From Aureliella helgolandensis (lineage in GTDB: Bacteria > Planctomycetota > Planctomycetia > Pirellulales > Pirellulaceae): a stretch of DNA of 64,000 nt. Below are positions 36,308-45,578 of this stretch, one piece after another (within the stretch, counting starts at the first letter, position 1; the number at the start of each line of letters is the position of its first letter). Where the stretch lies: positions 8,052,501 through 8,116,500 of the forward strand of contig NZ_CP036298.1 in NCBI RefSeq assembly GCF_007752135.1, given 5' to 3'. Below the pieces are notes generated by a model. The model was not told the origin of the DNA and did no database searches. It worked only from the letters and a program-made list of their open reading frames with translations. Made by a program: the position numbers and the translations under genes.

Positions 36308-37350
36308 CGACGCCAGTATCCTTCCCCCACATACCGCCCGCGGACCGCCCCATTACGTTCCAAGAGAGCATCCGCTGGTGCCGTCGCGTTTGCCGACGTA
36401 GCGACAGCAATTTCTACAGCTCATTTGCCTTGCTCGATTCAAGACGCCGTCAAGCGATGATCGCCCTGTATGCCTTTGCGAGAATTACCGACGACTTGGC
36501 CGATGCCCCCACCGCGGCAGCTACGGGGCATCTGCAACTCGCCCAATGGAAAGCCAGCCTCTTGGCGGAACTCAGTGAAGTGCGGCCAGCGAGTGAGTTT
36601 GTCGATCCCCCGGACCCAGGCAACTCACTCCACGACTATCGCTTTCTGTGGCCTGCCTTGCGGAGCTGTGTCCAACAATTTGGCATTCCCCTACCACCTC
36701 TTCTCGAACTCGTCGATGGAGTCATCTCCGATCTCACACCACAAATCCCGGCCAATTGGCAAGCCCTCGACCACTATTGTTATCAAGTTGCTTCCACCGT
36801 TGGGCTAGCCTGCACCCACATTTGGAAACGCTCGGCGGAGATCCCCGAACAGGCAGTTCTCGACTGCGGCAAGGCCTTTCAACTCACCAATATTCTGCGC
36901 GATGTCGCCGAGGACGCCAAACGCGGACGCATCTATCTGCCCGCCGACCAGCTGCAGCAATACGGAGTCTCCCAAACTGCTTGGCTCGACTGCGTCGCCT
37001 CCCACGATACCAGTGCAGGCCCCCCCCGCACCCAACGCTTCGGTTCGAAACCCCATGACGGACAACTCCCCGGCGCATGCATGCCGGATGGCGACTGGCG
37101 AGCCTTGATCGATGCCACCGCCAACCGCGCCTACGCATTGTTCGATTCGGGCTGGAACACCAAACCCTTTCTCACCAATAGCAGTCAACGTATGTTTTCC
37201 CTTATATGGCACACCTACCGCGACCTGCTCCACGAGATTGTCAGCCATAAAGAGCAACTCTGGTCTACCTCCAAGATCCGCCTCTCCTATCTTCACAAGA
37301 GCAAGCTATTGTTTGCTCATGCAGTTCCCCGAGGTGAACCCAAACGCTAG
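36304..37350 (+). CDS. hpnD: Presqualene diphosphate synthase HpnD
   Basis: 348 residues, squalene/phytoene synthase family. The motifs FARITDDLADAP (about 60-71) and NILRDVAEDAKRGRIYLP (about 197-214) carry the diphosphate-binding aspartates, and the second has the canonical DVAED form seen in HpnD. It should join two farnesyl diphosphates to presqualene diphosphate. AGGAGGAAGAG stands immediately before the ATG, inside the hpnC end. About 35 residues between LDCVASHDTSAG and GDWRALIDATANRAY look like an insertion of low similarity. Downstream hpnE follows without a clear start codon. Confidence 0.92.
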   Translation: MTTPVSFPHIPPADRPITFQESIRWCRRVCRRSDSNFYSSFALLDSRRRQAMIALYAFARITDDLADAPTAAATGHLQLAQWKASLLAELSEVRPASEFVDPPDPGNSLHDYRFLWPALRSCVQQFGIPLPPLLELVDGVISDLTPQIPANWQALDHYCYQVASTVGLACTHIWKRSAEIPEQAVLDCGKAFQLTNILRDVAEDAKRGRIYLPADQLQQYGVSQTAWLDCVASHDTSAGPPRTQRFGSKPHDGQLPGACMPDGDWRALIDATANRAYALFDSGWNTKPFLTNSSQRMFSLIWHTYRDLLHEIVSHKEQLWSTSKIRLSYLHKSKLLFAHAVPRGEPKR

Positions 37351-37430
37351 ACCACGTTGAATCCCGAAAGCCAGTCCCACCGCAGTCGACGATTGTCATC
37401 GGAGGTGGACTTGCAGGCTGCGCTGCAGCC

Positions 37431-38780
37431 ATGCGACTCGCACAGCCTGGGCAACGAGTCACTTTGCTCGAATCGCGCCGGCAACTCGGCGGTCGGGCCG
37501 GCTCGTTCCTACCCCAAGCAGCGCGCTCGCCTTCGACCAGCATTGAGGCGACCAGCATTGACTATTGCCAACACGTAGGGATGGGCTGCTGCTCCAATCT
37601 CTTGCATCTGATTGATCTGCTCGGGCAGCAAGCCGATTGGAAACGCGAGCGACAACTTCACTTCTATAGCTCCGCAGGAGCCTACCGGCGTCTATCCGCC
37701 CTGCCCTTCAGCCCAGCGCCATTGCATCTAAGCGGTTGGCTTTGGCGCTGGCCAGATCTCTCCCTGCTCGATCGGTATCGAATTGCCAGCGGAATGCTCA
37801 AGTTGAAGCGTCTCGAACTAACCGCAGAACTCGACGCCCATTCCGCCTTGGAGTGGCTGCAAGCCGCCCGCCAAACGCCACGAGGAATCTCCAACTTTTG
37901 GACCACAATTTTGGTAAGCGCGTTGGGGGAACAGCTTTCGAACGTGAGCCTGCATGCGATGTGCAAAGTACTGCAGGACGGGTTCCTAAACCACTGCGAT
38001 GCCTACCACTTACTCATTCCACAACGGCCCTTGTCAGAGCTGTTTGGCAGCGAAATGCAGAAACACCTCGAACAGTCGGGGGTAGAAGTCCAACTTTCCT
38101 CTCCGGCGGTCGCGATCCAGACCACTTCGCTCGGCCGCATGAAAGTGGTGACCAGCTCGGCGGAATTCACTGCAGATTCCATCGTCGTGGCAGTCCCCTG
38201 GCACCACATTGCGAATCTAGCCGTCAACAGTTCGGTGCCTGAGCTCAGCCAACTCGCTTCGCACACCGCGCAGCTTCGAGCATCGGCCATTGCGGGGGTC
38301 CACACTTGGTGGGATCGAGCTTGGCTCCCCACCGCACACGCCGCCATCGTGGGACGCACTTGCCAATGGGTTTTCCCACGCCCCACCACACCACTGCCCG
38401 CCGCAAGTTCGACGACAACCATCTCAGCAGCAGCGGAAATCGCGGCGTCTGAGCACTACTACCAAATTGTGATCAGCGCATCGCATCGATTGCGGGGCAA
38501 GACTTCTGACGACATCGCAGAATTGATCTGCGAAGAGATTCGCGCCCTATTCCCACGAGCTCGCCCAGCACGCCTCCTAGGCCTCAAGGCAGTCAACGAC
38601 CCTCACGCCGTCTTCTCCATCCGCCCGGGCAGCCTACAACACCGGCCATCAACGCGCTTGACGCCGACGATTGCCCTAGCCGGCGACTGGACCAACACTG
38701 GCTGGCCAGCCACGATGGAGGGAGCCATCCTCAGCGGATTCCGAGCCGCAGCCGAGATCGCCGCCAACCGCTCCCCGTAG
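37431..38780 (+). CDS. hpnE: Hydroxysqualene dehydroxylase HpnE (FAD-dependent amine oxidase family), start upstream
   Basis: 449 residues from the first ATG, but that start cuts off the FAD-binding fold. The reading frame is open upstream to 37338 and encodes STIVIGGGLAGCAAAMRLAQ across the ATG, a complete GxGxxG dinucleotide motif, so the real protein begins before 37431. In that upstream stretch there is no ATG, GTG or TTG in frame; an ATT at 37392 is the nearest possible unusual start. The C-terminus carries IALAGDWTNTGWPATMEGAI, the family's FAD-binding end. HpnE reduces hydroxysqualene to squalene, consistent with hpnC and hpnD directly upstream. Either a rare start codon, a frameshift with the TTG at 37357, or a sequence error is needed to explain the N-terminus. 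Confidence 0.88.
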   Translation: MRLAQPGQRVTLLESRRQLGGRAGSFLPQAARSPSTSIEATSIDYCQHVGMGCCSNLLHLIDLLGQQADWKRERQLHFYSSAGAYRRLSALPFSPAPLHLSGWLWRWPDLSLLDRYRIASGMLKLKRLELTAELDAHSALEWLQAARQTPRGISNFWTTILVSALGEQLSNVSLHAMCKVLQDGFLNHCDAYHLLIPQRPLSELFGSEMQKHLEQSGVEVQLSSPAVAIQTTSLGRMKVVTSSAEFTADSIVVAVPWHHIANLAVNSSVPELSQLASHTAQLRASAIAGVHTWWDRAWLPTAHAAIVGRTCQWVFPRPTTPLPAASSTTTISAAAEIAASEHYYQIVISASHRLRGKTSDDIAELICEEIRALFPRARPARLLGLKAVNDPHAVFSIRPGSLQHRPSTRLTPTIALAGDWTNTGWPATMEGAILSGFRAAAEIAANRSP

Positions 38781-38798
38781 CCATCCCCCGTAGCCTAG

Positions 38799-38828
38799 CC
38801 CCGTAGCTTGGCCCCCCGGGCCGTGCCC
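38799..38828 (+). repeat. Short GC-rich repeat downstream of hpnE
   Basis: CCCCGTAGCTTGGCCCCCCG then GGCCGTGCCC; related to 21381-21408. Three copies of CCCGTAGC stand in a row from the hpnE stop codon to here. Confidence 0.5.
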
Positions 38829-39007
38829 TACACCCTCCAACTCTACAACTCTCATCAAGTCATCACAGAGCGTACCAGCCACCGTGTGACTCGCCAGGAT
38901 CGAAGCACACCATTGCACCCTCAAGGTGCGGCAGCGATTGGCCCAGAGTCCCACCAACCGCCTATCCGGAAAGTACAATCGATGAAGGAGGAGTCAGCGT
39001 CTCGCGC

Positions 39008-39460
39008 TCAATACCGCCCGCCGCCAGCTCCTGGGGGCTGAACCACTTGCCCCTCATAATCGAGCTCGAAGTCAATCACGTTGGTGCCTCCCGTAACAGT
39101 ACGAAACAACTCGCTGGCAACGTTGTACTTTGCTGGTAGAGTCTCGGGTGACTCCTGAGCGCCGTAATCACCGCCACCCTCAGAGCCAAAGGTTGTGATC
39201 TTGACGGTGTGCTCGCCGATCAATGCCCCCATATTGTCACGATCCAATACCAATTCGTAGCGGCCATTCTCGTCGGTGCGAGCACTCGATGCAGATCCTC
39301 CCGCTTTCGGGTAATACTCAAGCAAGGCTCCTTTTAACGGCTCTCCACCCGCCAGGACCGTGCCGGTCACTTGTCCATACTCACCAGAACTACAACCGCT
39401 CAATCCCACTGCTACCACTACTAGCAGAACCGAAAAACTCCATTGTGATTTTGAAAACAC
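39008..39460 (-). CDS. Small lipoprotein with carboxypeptidase-regulatory-like (transthyretin-type) domain
   Basis: About 150 residues from a GTG at 39460; the frame is open to 39556, but the GTG gives a normal lipoprotein signal (FSKSQWSFSVLLVVVAVGLS ending in GC). The mature part is a small beta-sandwich: GQVTGTVLAGGEPLKGALLE then RTDENGRYELVLDRDNMG and GEHTVKITTF, matching the carboxypeptidase regulatory-like fold. In planctomycetes a protein of this kind very often sits beside a DUF1559 gene, as it does here, just downstream on the same strand. Function unknown; probably an envelope protein. Confidence 0.83.
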   Translation of the reverse strand: MFSKSQWSFSVLLVVVAVGLSGCSSGEYGQVTGTVLAGGEPLKGALLEYYPKAGGSASSARTDENGRYELVLDRDNMGALIGEHTVKITTFGSEGGGDYGAQESPETLPAKYNVASELFRTVTGGTNVIDFELDYEGQVVQPPGAGGGRY

Positions 39461-39696
39461 GATGCTACTACCTATACCTATTTTTGAAAGTGAATTCAGC
39501 AAGACGTCTTCGACGCACCCTATACCATCTCTTGGATACGCGCGTTCGCTCCGCAACTGGAACTACTTGCCAGTGCGCTGCGCTTGACAGTTGCGACTCC
39601 TGCTCCAGTTCCAAGACGCGGCATCCACCCAAGACAGCAGAGTTCCGCCCTTCGACGCCCTAATTGCAACAACCGGTGGAAAGCCTCCCAACGGAC

Positions 39697-39721
39697 GGTT
39701 CTCAGGCAGTGCCCGAGAACC
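39697..39721 (-). terminator. Hairpin downstream of DUF1559 gene
   Basis: GGTTCTC pairs with GAGAACC, with an inner GGC/GCC pair around a tight loop. No T-run follows, so termination is not certain. It is the second of two hairpins in a row. Confidence 0.4.
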
Positions 39722-39739
39722 AGAAAATCCCCTGCTAAT

Positions 39740-39778
39740 TAGTAAGCGGACTTGGCACGCGTGGCGGACCGCTTACTA
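39740..39778 (-). terminator. Stem-loop directly downstream of DUF1559 gene
   Basis: Ten-base perfect arms TAGTAAGCGG (39740-39749) and CCGCTTACTA (39769-39778) with a 19-base loop, 20 bp after the DUF1559 stop. Without a T-run it may stabilise the 3' end of the mRNA or separate expression of the DUF1559 and lipoprotein genes. Confidence 0.45.
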
Positions 39779-39798
39779 GATCGACTCGCTACCCAATC

Positions 39799-40809
39799 TT
39801 AAGGATCGATCGAAAAGACAAAGCCGTCTTCCCGGCGTCCCAATCGTTGGTAGGTACCCATCGTATCCTCGGGAGGATTGGGATCATAGGAATGGCCATT
39901 GGGTGTGGAATCGGTTCGCCAGTCGATGCTTTGAGAGATGAAATGCACCGAACCGTCGACGTAGGCAAATTGAGCACCACCGGTGTGCAAGCTCGAAAAA
40001 CCAGCACCCGCACCACGATTCTTCGAAGCCCAATTATTGGGAGGACTCGGTGAATTCAAAGGAGCACGCACGTTGGCCGTACAGGTATAGAAACCGCGGC
40101 TTCCCTCTCCGAAGGGATTCCGTGTTCCGCACCAAGCTCCAGATCGACCATACTTCGAATCGCGTTCTCCGATGCAGAATGTGTTGCTGGTTCCATCGCT
40201 CACGTCCCCAATCTTGACCGCACGATTCTCCATGAACATGCCGTAGGTGTCATTCACCTTCTGGTTGCTATCGCGAGTCCCACGACTGCTGAAATAGTTC
40301 GTCAATCCTGGCTTCCAATTTCCATGGCTGCCCTGATTGGTTCCCCATCCGCCACCGAAGTGGCGCGCCGACTTGGCTTGATCTTCACTGGCATCGCTGG
40401 GACAGCGAAACGCTGCGAGCTCGGACTGGAGCACAGGAACCGGATTGACCAAGTTTGGATTGGAGCCCGCCAAGACATCCGCCAGAGAATACTGCCCCGC
40501 CCCAAGCTGAGAATGGAGGTTGCCCTGCTCAATAAAAGGCATCACCAACACGGTCCAGCCCCAAGCTTCCACATTATTGTTGTCGGCATAGTTCGCGCGG
40601 GCTGGCACGAACCCCATCGGGAACTTCCGATACGAACTCTCGTAGTTAAGGCAAGCCAAACTCAATTGCTTGAGATTATTGGAGCACTGCATCCGCCGCG
40701 CCGCCTCGCGCGCCGCCTGCACAGCCGGCAGCAGCAATCCCACCAGAATGCCAATGATGGCAATCACCACCAGCAGCTCGACTAACGTAAACCCATTGCG
40801 CTTACTCAT
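39799..40809 (-). CDS. DUF1559 prepilin-like protein
   Basis: 336 residues from the ATG at 40809 (GTG one codon upstream). Type IV pilin-like N-terminus: KRNGFTLVELLVVIAIIGIL, cleaved after Gly, then the DUF1559 block PAVQAAREAARRMQCSNNLK and the late signature HTGGAQFAYVDGSVHFISQ (H-X-DG type). Planctomycetes encode dozens of these, with a pseudopilin fold and no settled function; they are thought to be surface or secretion-related. Paired with the small lipoprotein downstream, from which it is separated by two hairpins. Confidence 0.95.
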   Translation of the reverse strand: MSKRNGFTLVELLVVIAIIGILVGLLLPAVQAAREAARRMQCSNNLKQLSLACLNYESSYRKFPMGFVPARANYADNNNVEAWGWTVLVMPFIEQGNLHSQLGAGQYSLADVLAGSNPNLVNPVPVLQSELAAFRCPSDASEDQAKSARHFGGGWGTNQGSHGNWKPGLTNYFSSRGTRDSNQKVNDTYGMFMENRAVKIGDVSDGTSNTFCIGERDSKYGRSGAWCGTRNPFGEGSRGFYTCTANVRAPLNSPSPPNNWASKNRGAGAGFSSLHTGGAQFAYVDGSVHFISQSIDWRTDSTPNGHSYDPNPPEDTMGTYQRLGRREDGFVFSIDP

Positions 40810-41010
40810 CACATTACCTACCGATCTAGAAAAGAATGAAGAAAAGTCCGCAAGGCCCAGATATACGCCACTAAAGCCACTCAGAGGCGACTAGACCCGC
40901 ATCGCTTACCAACCTACCTGTAAAGATCGTAAAGGCACAACCGCAAAGGATTACTAAAAAGCAATATTTTTCCTTTTTCCGAAACCAAACACCCCACATG
41001 AGCGATCAAT

Positions 41011-41934
41011 TTACGGGTTCACGCAACTTCCAGTGCGTGGAAGGTACCGATTGAGCAACCCAATCAAGATCAATCCAGCCCCAGCCCATGCCCACCAAGC
41101 TGGTGCTTCGTAGGTGGGATGGGTGTGCCAAGCAACGAACACCCAAATGGGAACGAGGATCGGTTCAATTAGGGCGAGCACCGACGCTTCAGGGCTCGAT
41201 GTGGTGCGCAACCCTCGGGCGAACAAGACGTAGGGGAGCGACATCTGGAATACGCCAAACAACGCCAACGCAATGTAGCTGCCTGTAGAAACATGCGACT
41301 GTCGTCCCGCCAGCACCCACGGCGAAAGAATGGCCACAGTGGCGGAATGGTTGAGCAAAATGAGCCATGTGGGATCGACATCCCGCAGCGTTCGCATCGA
41401 CAACAGCACGCCAGCGAAGCTGACTCCCGACAAAATCCCCAGCGTCGTCGCATACAACTGGCTTCCCTGCCACATCTCCATGCACAAGATTAGCAGCACT
41501 CCCCCCAAGCAAAAGCAGAACATCCAAACGTCGGCCGCTCGCACGCGCTCCTTGAGAAATAGCAAGCCAACCAGGAAGACCCACGCCGGGCACAGATACT
41601 GCAACCAGATGGCGTTGGCCGCAGGTCCATGCACCATAGCAGACATGAACGACCAAACCATGGTCGCAAAGCAGATCATCATCGGGGCCATTGGCCATCG
41701 CCATTGCGGGCGGCGAATCAACGGCAACAGCACCAGCATTGCAAAGAAGCTGCGCCAGAAGGCCAGCATGATACCTCGCACATCATCGGGCCACGCGTCG
41801 AACCAAGGCGCCTTGGCAAAGAAGCCGCTCGTACTCCACAACACGGCCGCCAGCACAATCTGCAAGCGACCGCCCCAGTGTCCATCCGACACTTGCCCCC
41901 GATTCAGTGCACTGCCTGGAGGGACAGTGGTCAT
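41011..41934 (-). CDS. EamA/DMT family transporter
   Basis: 307 residues with ten predicted membrane helices in two EamA halves, for example LQIVLAAVLWSTSGFFAKAP at the start and VSFAGVLLSMRTLRDVDPTW in the middle, ending in WWAWAGAGLILIGLLNRYL. These are drug/metabolite exporters of small molecules, substrate not predictable. Its ATG overlaps the stop of the giant ResB-CcsA gene by 4 bp (ATGA), so it is the last gene of that operon. This pairing is unusual, since cytochrome maturation does not need an EamA exporter. Confidence 0.9.
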   Translation of the reverse strand: MTTVPPGSALNRGQVSDGHWGGRLQIVLAAVLWSTSGFFAKAPWFDAWPDDVRGIMLAFWRSFFAMLVLLPLIRRPQWRWPMAPMMICFATMVWSFMSAMVHGPAANAIWLQYLCPAWVFLVGLLFLKERVRAADVWMFCFCLGGVLLILCMEMWQGSQLYATTLGILSGVSFAGVLLSMRTLRDVDPTWLILLNHSATVAILSPWVLAGRQSHVSTGSYIALALFGVFQMSLPYVLFARGLRTTSSPEASVLALIEPILVPIWVFVAWHTHPTYEAPAWWAWAGAGLILIGLLNRYLPRTGSCVNP

Positions 41935-44900
41935 CCTGCGTTTGCATTCCTCCCGGCCACCGCAAAGGATCGAGTCACAAGCAAGGCAATCCCGACGAAC
42001 ACGAGATTGAAGGTCACAAAACCACCCAAGGTATACAAGGCCCCGCTGGTAAAGCCGTAGCTATGCAAACCGATACCCAACTGGTTGGTTCCAAACCAGG
42101 ACCAAGCAGTGACAATATTCCCCAGCACGGCTAGGGCGGCAAATCCACGTGCCCCCACTTGTTTATCCCAACGTGCGTGCAGCAAGAGTGCGTTCCATAG
42201 CACGATCATCATCGCCCCGTTTTCCTTGGGGTCCCATCCCCAGAAACGCCCCCAACTATCATCGGCCCACAAGCCTCCTAGAACCGTACCGATGAAGCTG
42301 AAGAAGATGGCGAAGCACGTGACACCGTACATCATGCGGTACAAAATCTGCTGAAACTCTTCCGATTCCTTCGGACGTTTGCCGGCCGGATACGCGTCGT
42401 ACCCAGTAGCCATCCGATGCACCAGAGCACAAATACCAATGAAGCCCGCCAAGAACGTCACCGCATACCCCGCCGTCACCGTAATAACGTGAGTCGACAG
42501 CCAGAACTGCGTATCCAAGACCGCTTGCAACACATGCAGCGTGTCCTGCGTATCCAAGAATCTAGCGACACTCAGTGTCGAGATACCGATGAATCCGGAA
42601 ACCAGGTTGGCGATGCCAATGGGATAAATAGTCTCCAGCACCAATCCCAACAAAACGCAGGCCCAACCGATAAACACGGCAGAAGAGTACAGGTTGATCA
42701 CCGGGGCGCGACCCGAGATATAGACTCGAGCCACAATGGCGATGGTATGAATCACAAAGACCCCGACCAATACCCAAAACGTCGCGCTGCGAATCTTCTC
42801 GCTGCGGAACAGGAAGCTTGCAAAACCAAGCAAGATGGCGATCAAGTAAAGCAACACACCTTGTGCGGTGGGGTTGAAATGGTTCAACCAGCTTTCGGCT
42901 GCAGCTCGGTCCATTCCAGCGGAAGCGAGAGGCATACTTCGCAGAAGCTTGTCGTACTCGCGAAGCTTTTCGTTCGCGGCCAAGACATCGTCTTCGCGAA
43001 CGGCCGTCAAAACATCGTCAAAGGCCAGCAAAGCGGGACTGGTCTCAGAGGTCTCAACCCCCATTCGGTTCATCAATCCATTGAATACCGCGGGTCCTAC
43101 AGCCTGCCACTTGGCATCTACCAAATTCTCTTTGGTCAACTCACCCTTCGGTGGGATGACTGCCGGCGGGCGGCCATCCTCCAATTGCTGCATCATTTGA
43201 GCAACTTGCATAATCCGGTTGAAAAACTCGGTGCGTTGCTCCGACGACTCCGCTTCTGAAGGATCGGGCAAGGGTGGCATCTGATAGCTCAGATACAACA
43301 AGTCGTACAGATTTATCTGCCCGTGCAATTGGGCCAATTTCTTTTCGAAAAAGTCGAACGTATCAGACTCCTTCGCGCGGAGCGGTGCGATCTCTTCACG
43401 GAAGGTTGGCAACTTCGGCTCAAGCTCGGCGTAGGAGTAGCGATACCCCTTGCGTGGAGGCAGATCGAACAAGCCCCGCACTTCGGGCGCGTAAATCCGA
43501 AAGACTTCAGCCTTGCGAACCCAATCTTGGCCTGCCATGACACCGAGCAACCATTCGCTAGGCTGGCGCTTTTCCCCATGCTCATCTTTGACATAGGGAA
43601 CGCTTCCAAAGATCGGTTGGCTGATCGTTTGCAGAACATTTCGGGCGACCGTGTCAAAGGGCTTGATCCGCCCTTCATGCTGCACCGGCAAGTTATTAAC
43701 AATGTTCAAATTGAGCTGATCGCGTGAATAGTGCTGAGGTTTCGCAAAGTACCCGCACACCAAGCCACACACGCCGAGCGATACCGCCGCGATTCCCAAT
43801 CTCGAAACCAGCCCCCCAGCCCCACGCTTGGTCGTCTGCGCATTGGGGATGCTGCCTCGTGCGTAGCGATTGGAAAAGGTCAGGAAGGTAACTCCAAAGT
43901 GTGCAAACATGCCTACAAAAACCATCATGCAGCTCATGTAGGGAATCACCCAACCTGCATTCTCCACCACCTGCAGTCCGGTCGTCTCGATGACCTCTCC
44001 GTTGGGCGTTGGAATCTGGTTGTAGCGACTTTGGTAGAACGTTTCCCCCTTGTAGCGAATGGGATTGTTCATCCAAGTCTTCCCCTCTTGCGAATCTCCC
44101 GATTCTCGATCGGTAATCACAATTCGTGATGAGTAGTCACGCGGAGTGTCGGTCCCACTGTAGTTGATACGTTCCACGTCCACCAATTCGACGTCGTACG
44201 GCTTGCGGCTCTGGCGAAACCGGATGCCGACTTCGAAAGACTTACCATCGATAGTGACCGCCTCGTACTGATCGGACTCCATCGCTGCCGTCAATTGCGA
44301 GATGTCATTCATTTGCTGACTCAGGAGCAACGTTTCGATCGGCTTATCGGTTTCTCGGTCGATCAATTGCACGTAGGCGGCACCAATATTGCGAGCATCC
44401 ATAATGGCCGCTCCCACAGGGGTCGCTTCGACCGCGATTGCTTGCAATCCAAATCCACTGGTGGCAGGGTTGTTGTCGGGATCGGTAATCTGCGCCAAGG
44501 TGCTATTTCTCATCCACTGCAAGACTTTGACCTTGCAGGGTAAGGCGGGGTCATCAATCACCGTATCCTTCCCAGCCACTTTGCGCACCAGTGCTTCAGG
44601 AATGGCGTAGACCGTGTCGTTTTCGGAGTCGCTGGTATCGATGAGTGCGATCTCGGTTTGGTCTTCAATGACCACTAAGTTGGTCTTAGTTCCCTCGGCC
44701 AAACCGATTCGCTGTTCGACCTGCCGGTCACCAAACACGAATTGGCCGACCATCAGCAGGCCGACGCCGATGTGAATCAATACGTTGCCGCCACGCTTAC
44801 CAAAGATCAACCACAGTCCGGCTAACATCACACTGGAGGCGATGGTGGCTTGCAGGAGTTGCCAAACAATTCTCAGGCCAGGGTCGTCTAGCCGTACCGA

Positions 44901-45578
44901 CTCACCACCTGAGAGCACCAGCGCGCTCACTCCGAATAGAATGACGGCCGAAGTTCCCGCCAAGATGCGCGCTAGGCGTGGTATCTTGGCAAGGATGGCG
45001 TAGGTCATCAATGCCAGGGTCAACAGCACGAAACCACCCTTCATCAGATTCCACAGGGTGTCGTAGGTAATGGGCGGTTTTCCCTGCAGTCCATCGGTAG
45101 CATGCCCACCGACAATCACCACGGTAACCAGGGCAGCACCGAGGGCCGCTATCAGAATTCCAGCCCACAGTTTCCCGCCTTTGCCCTGGATGGAAAAGCG
45201 TGTGGTCTTGGCCGCGATCAAGTTGATCAGCAAAATCAGACCGATGGTTGCTCCACCTGGGAAGTAGAATCCAAAGCCACCCAAGTACGGCAATTCGTGG
45301 GGAAAGAGGGTCACCGGAAACAGGATATCCAGCGGAATGCTGGCAATCCAGCAGTTAAAAAATTCCCGTTTGACCTGCGACAAATCCATCTCGTCCTGGG
45401 CTAACGTACCAAACAGTACGATGAGAATCCCCATCGCAAACATGGCGACGGTGATTTTCAAGGAGCCGAGAGTTTTTAGGATTGCCAATGGAGCGGAAGT
45501 CGTGCTGCTCGCATGGCTGCGAGATGCAGAATTCGATACGGTTCCGGTTGCCACGTTCATCACCTTTGAAATTACCAC
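41931..45578 (-). CDS. ccsBA: Fused ResB-CcsA cytochrome c maturation protein (system II)
   Basis: 1215 residues. The N-terminal ResB part (about 30-560) begins ILKTLGSLKITVAMFAMGIL with paired membrane helices and a large periplasmic section, as in CcsB/ResB. A further membrane helix near 570 is followed by a roughly 300-residue soluble region that starts NNLPVQHEGRIKPFDTVARN, typical of the planctomycete form. The CcsA part (about 880-1200) has the tryptophan-rich haem motif DSWGRFWGWDPKENGAMMI and flanking His residues (THVITV, LHSYGF). The protein transports haem and attaches it to apocytochromes. Start is GTG 45578 or ATG 45560. It overlaps the upstream lipoprotein gene by 7 bp and the downstream EamA gene by 4 bp. 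Confidence 0.95.
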   Translation of the reverse strand: MVISKVMNVATGTVSNSASRSHASSTTSAPLAILKTLGSLKITVAMFAMGILIVLFGTLAQDEMDLSQVKREFFNCWIASIPLDILFPVTLFPHELPYLGGFGFYFPGGATIGLILLINLIAAKTTRFSIQGKGGKLWAGILIAALGAALVTVVIVGGHATDGLQGKPPITYDTLWNLMKGGFVLLTLALMTYAILAKIPRLARILAGTSAVILFGVSALVLSGGESVRLDDPGLRIVWQLLQATIASSVMLAGLWLIFGKRGGNVLIHIGVGLLMVGQFVFGDRQVEQRIGLAEGTKTNLVVIEDQTEIALIDTSDSENDTVYAIPEALVRKVAGKDTVIDDPALPCKVKVLQWMRNSTLAQITDPDNNPATSGFGLQAIAVEATPVGAAIMDARNIGAAYVQLIDRETDKPIETLLLSQQMNDISQLTAAMESDQYEAVTIDGKSFEVGIRFRQSRKPYDVELVDVERINYSGTDTPRDYSSRIVITDRESGDSQEGKTWMNNPIRYKGETFYQSRYNQIPTPNGEVIETTGLQVVENAGWVIPYMSCMMVFVGMFAHFGVTFLTFSNRYARGSIPNAQTTKRGAGGLVSRLGIAAVSLGVCGLVCGYFAKPQHYSRDQLNLNIVNNLPVQHEGRIKPFDTVARNVLQTISQPIFGSVPYVKDEHGEKRQPSEWLLGVMAGQDWVRKAEVFRIYAPEVRGLFDLPPRKGYRYSYAELEPKLPTFREEIAPLRAKESDTFDFFEKKLAQLHGQINLYDLLYLSYQMPPLPDPSEAESSEQRTEFFNRIMQVAQMMQQLEDGRPPAVIPPKGELTKENLVDAKWQAVGPAVFNGLMNRMGVETSETSPALLAFDDVLTAVREDDVLAANEKLREYDKLLRSMPLASAGMDRAAAESWLNHFNPTAQGVLLYLIAILLGFASFLFRSEKIRSATFWVLVGVFVIHTIAIVARVYISGRAPVINLYSSAVFIGWACVLLGLVLETIYPIGIANLVSGFIGISTLSVARFLDTQDTLHVLQAVLDTQFWLSTHVITVTAGYAVTFLAGFIGICALVHRMATGYDAYPAGKRPKESEEFQQILYRMMYGVTCFAIFFSFIGTVLGGLWADDSWGRFWGWDPKENGAMMIVLWNALLLHARWDKQVGARGFAALAVLGNIVTAWSWFGTNQLGIGLHSYGFTSGALYTLGGFVTFNLVFVGIALLVTRSFAVAGRNANAG

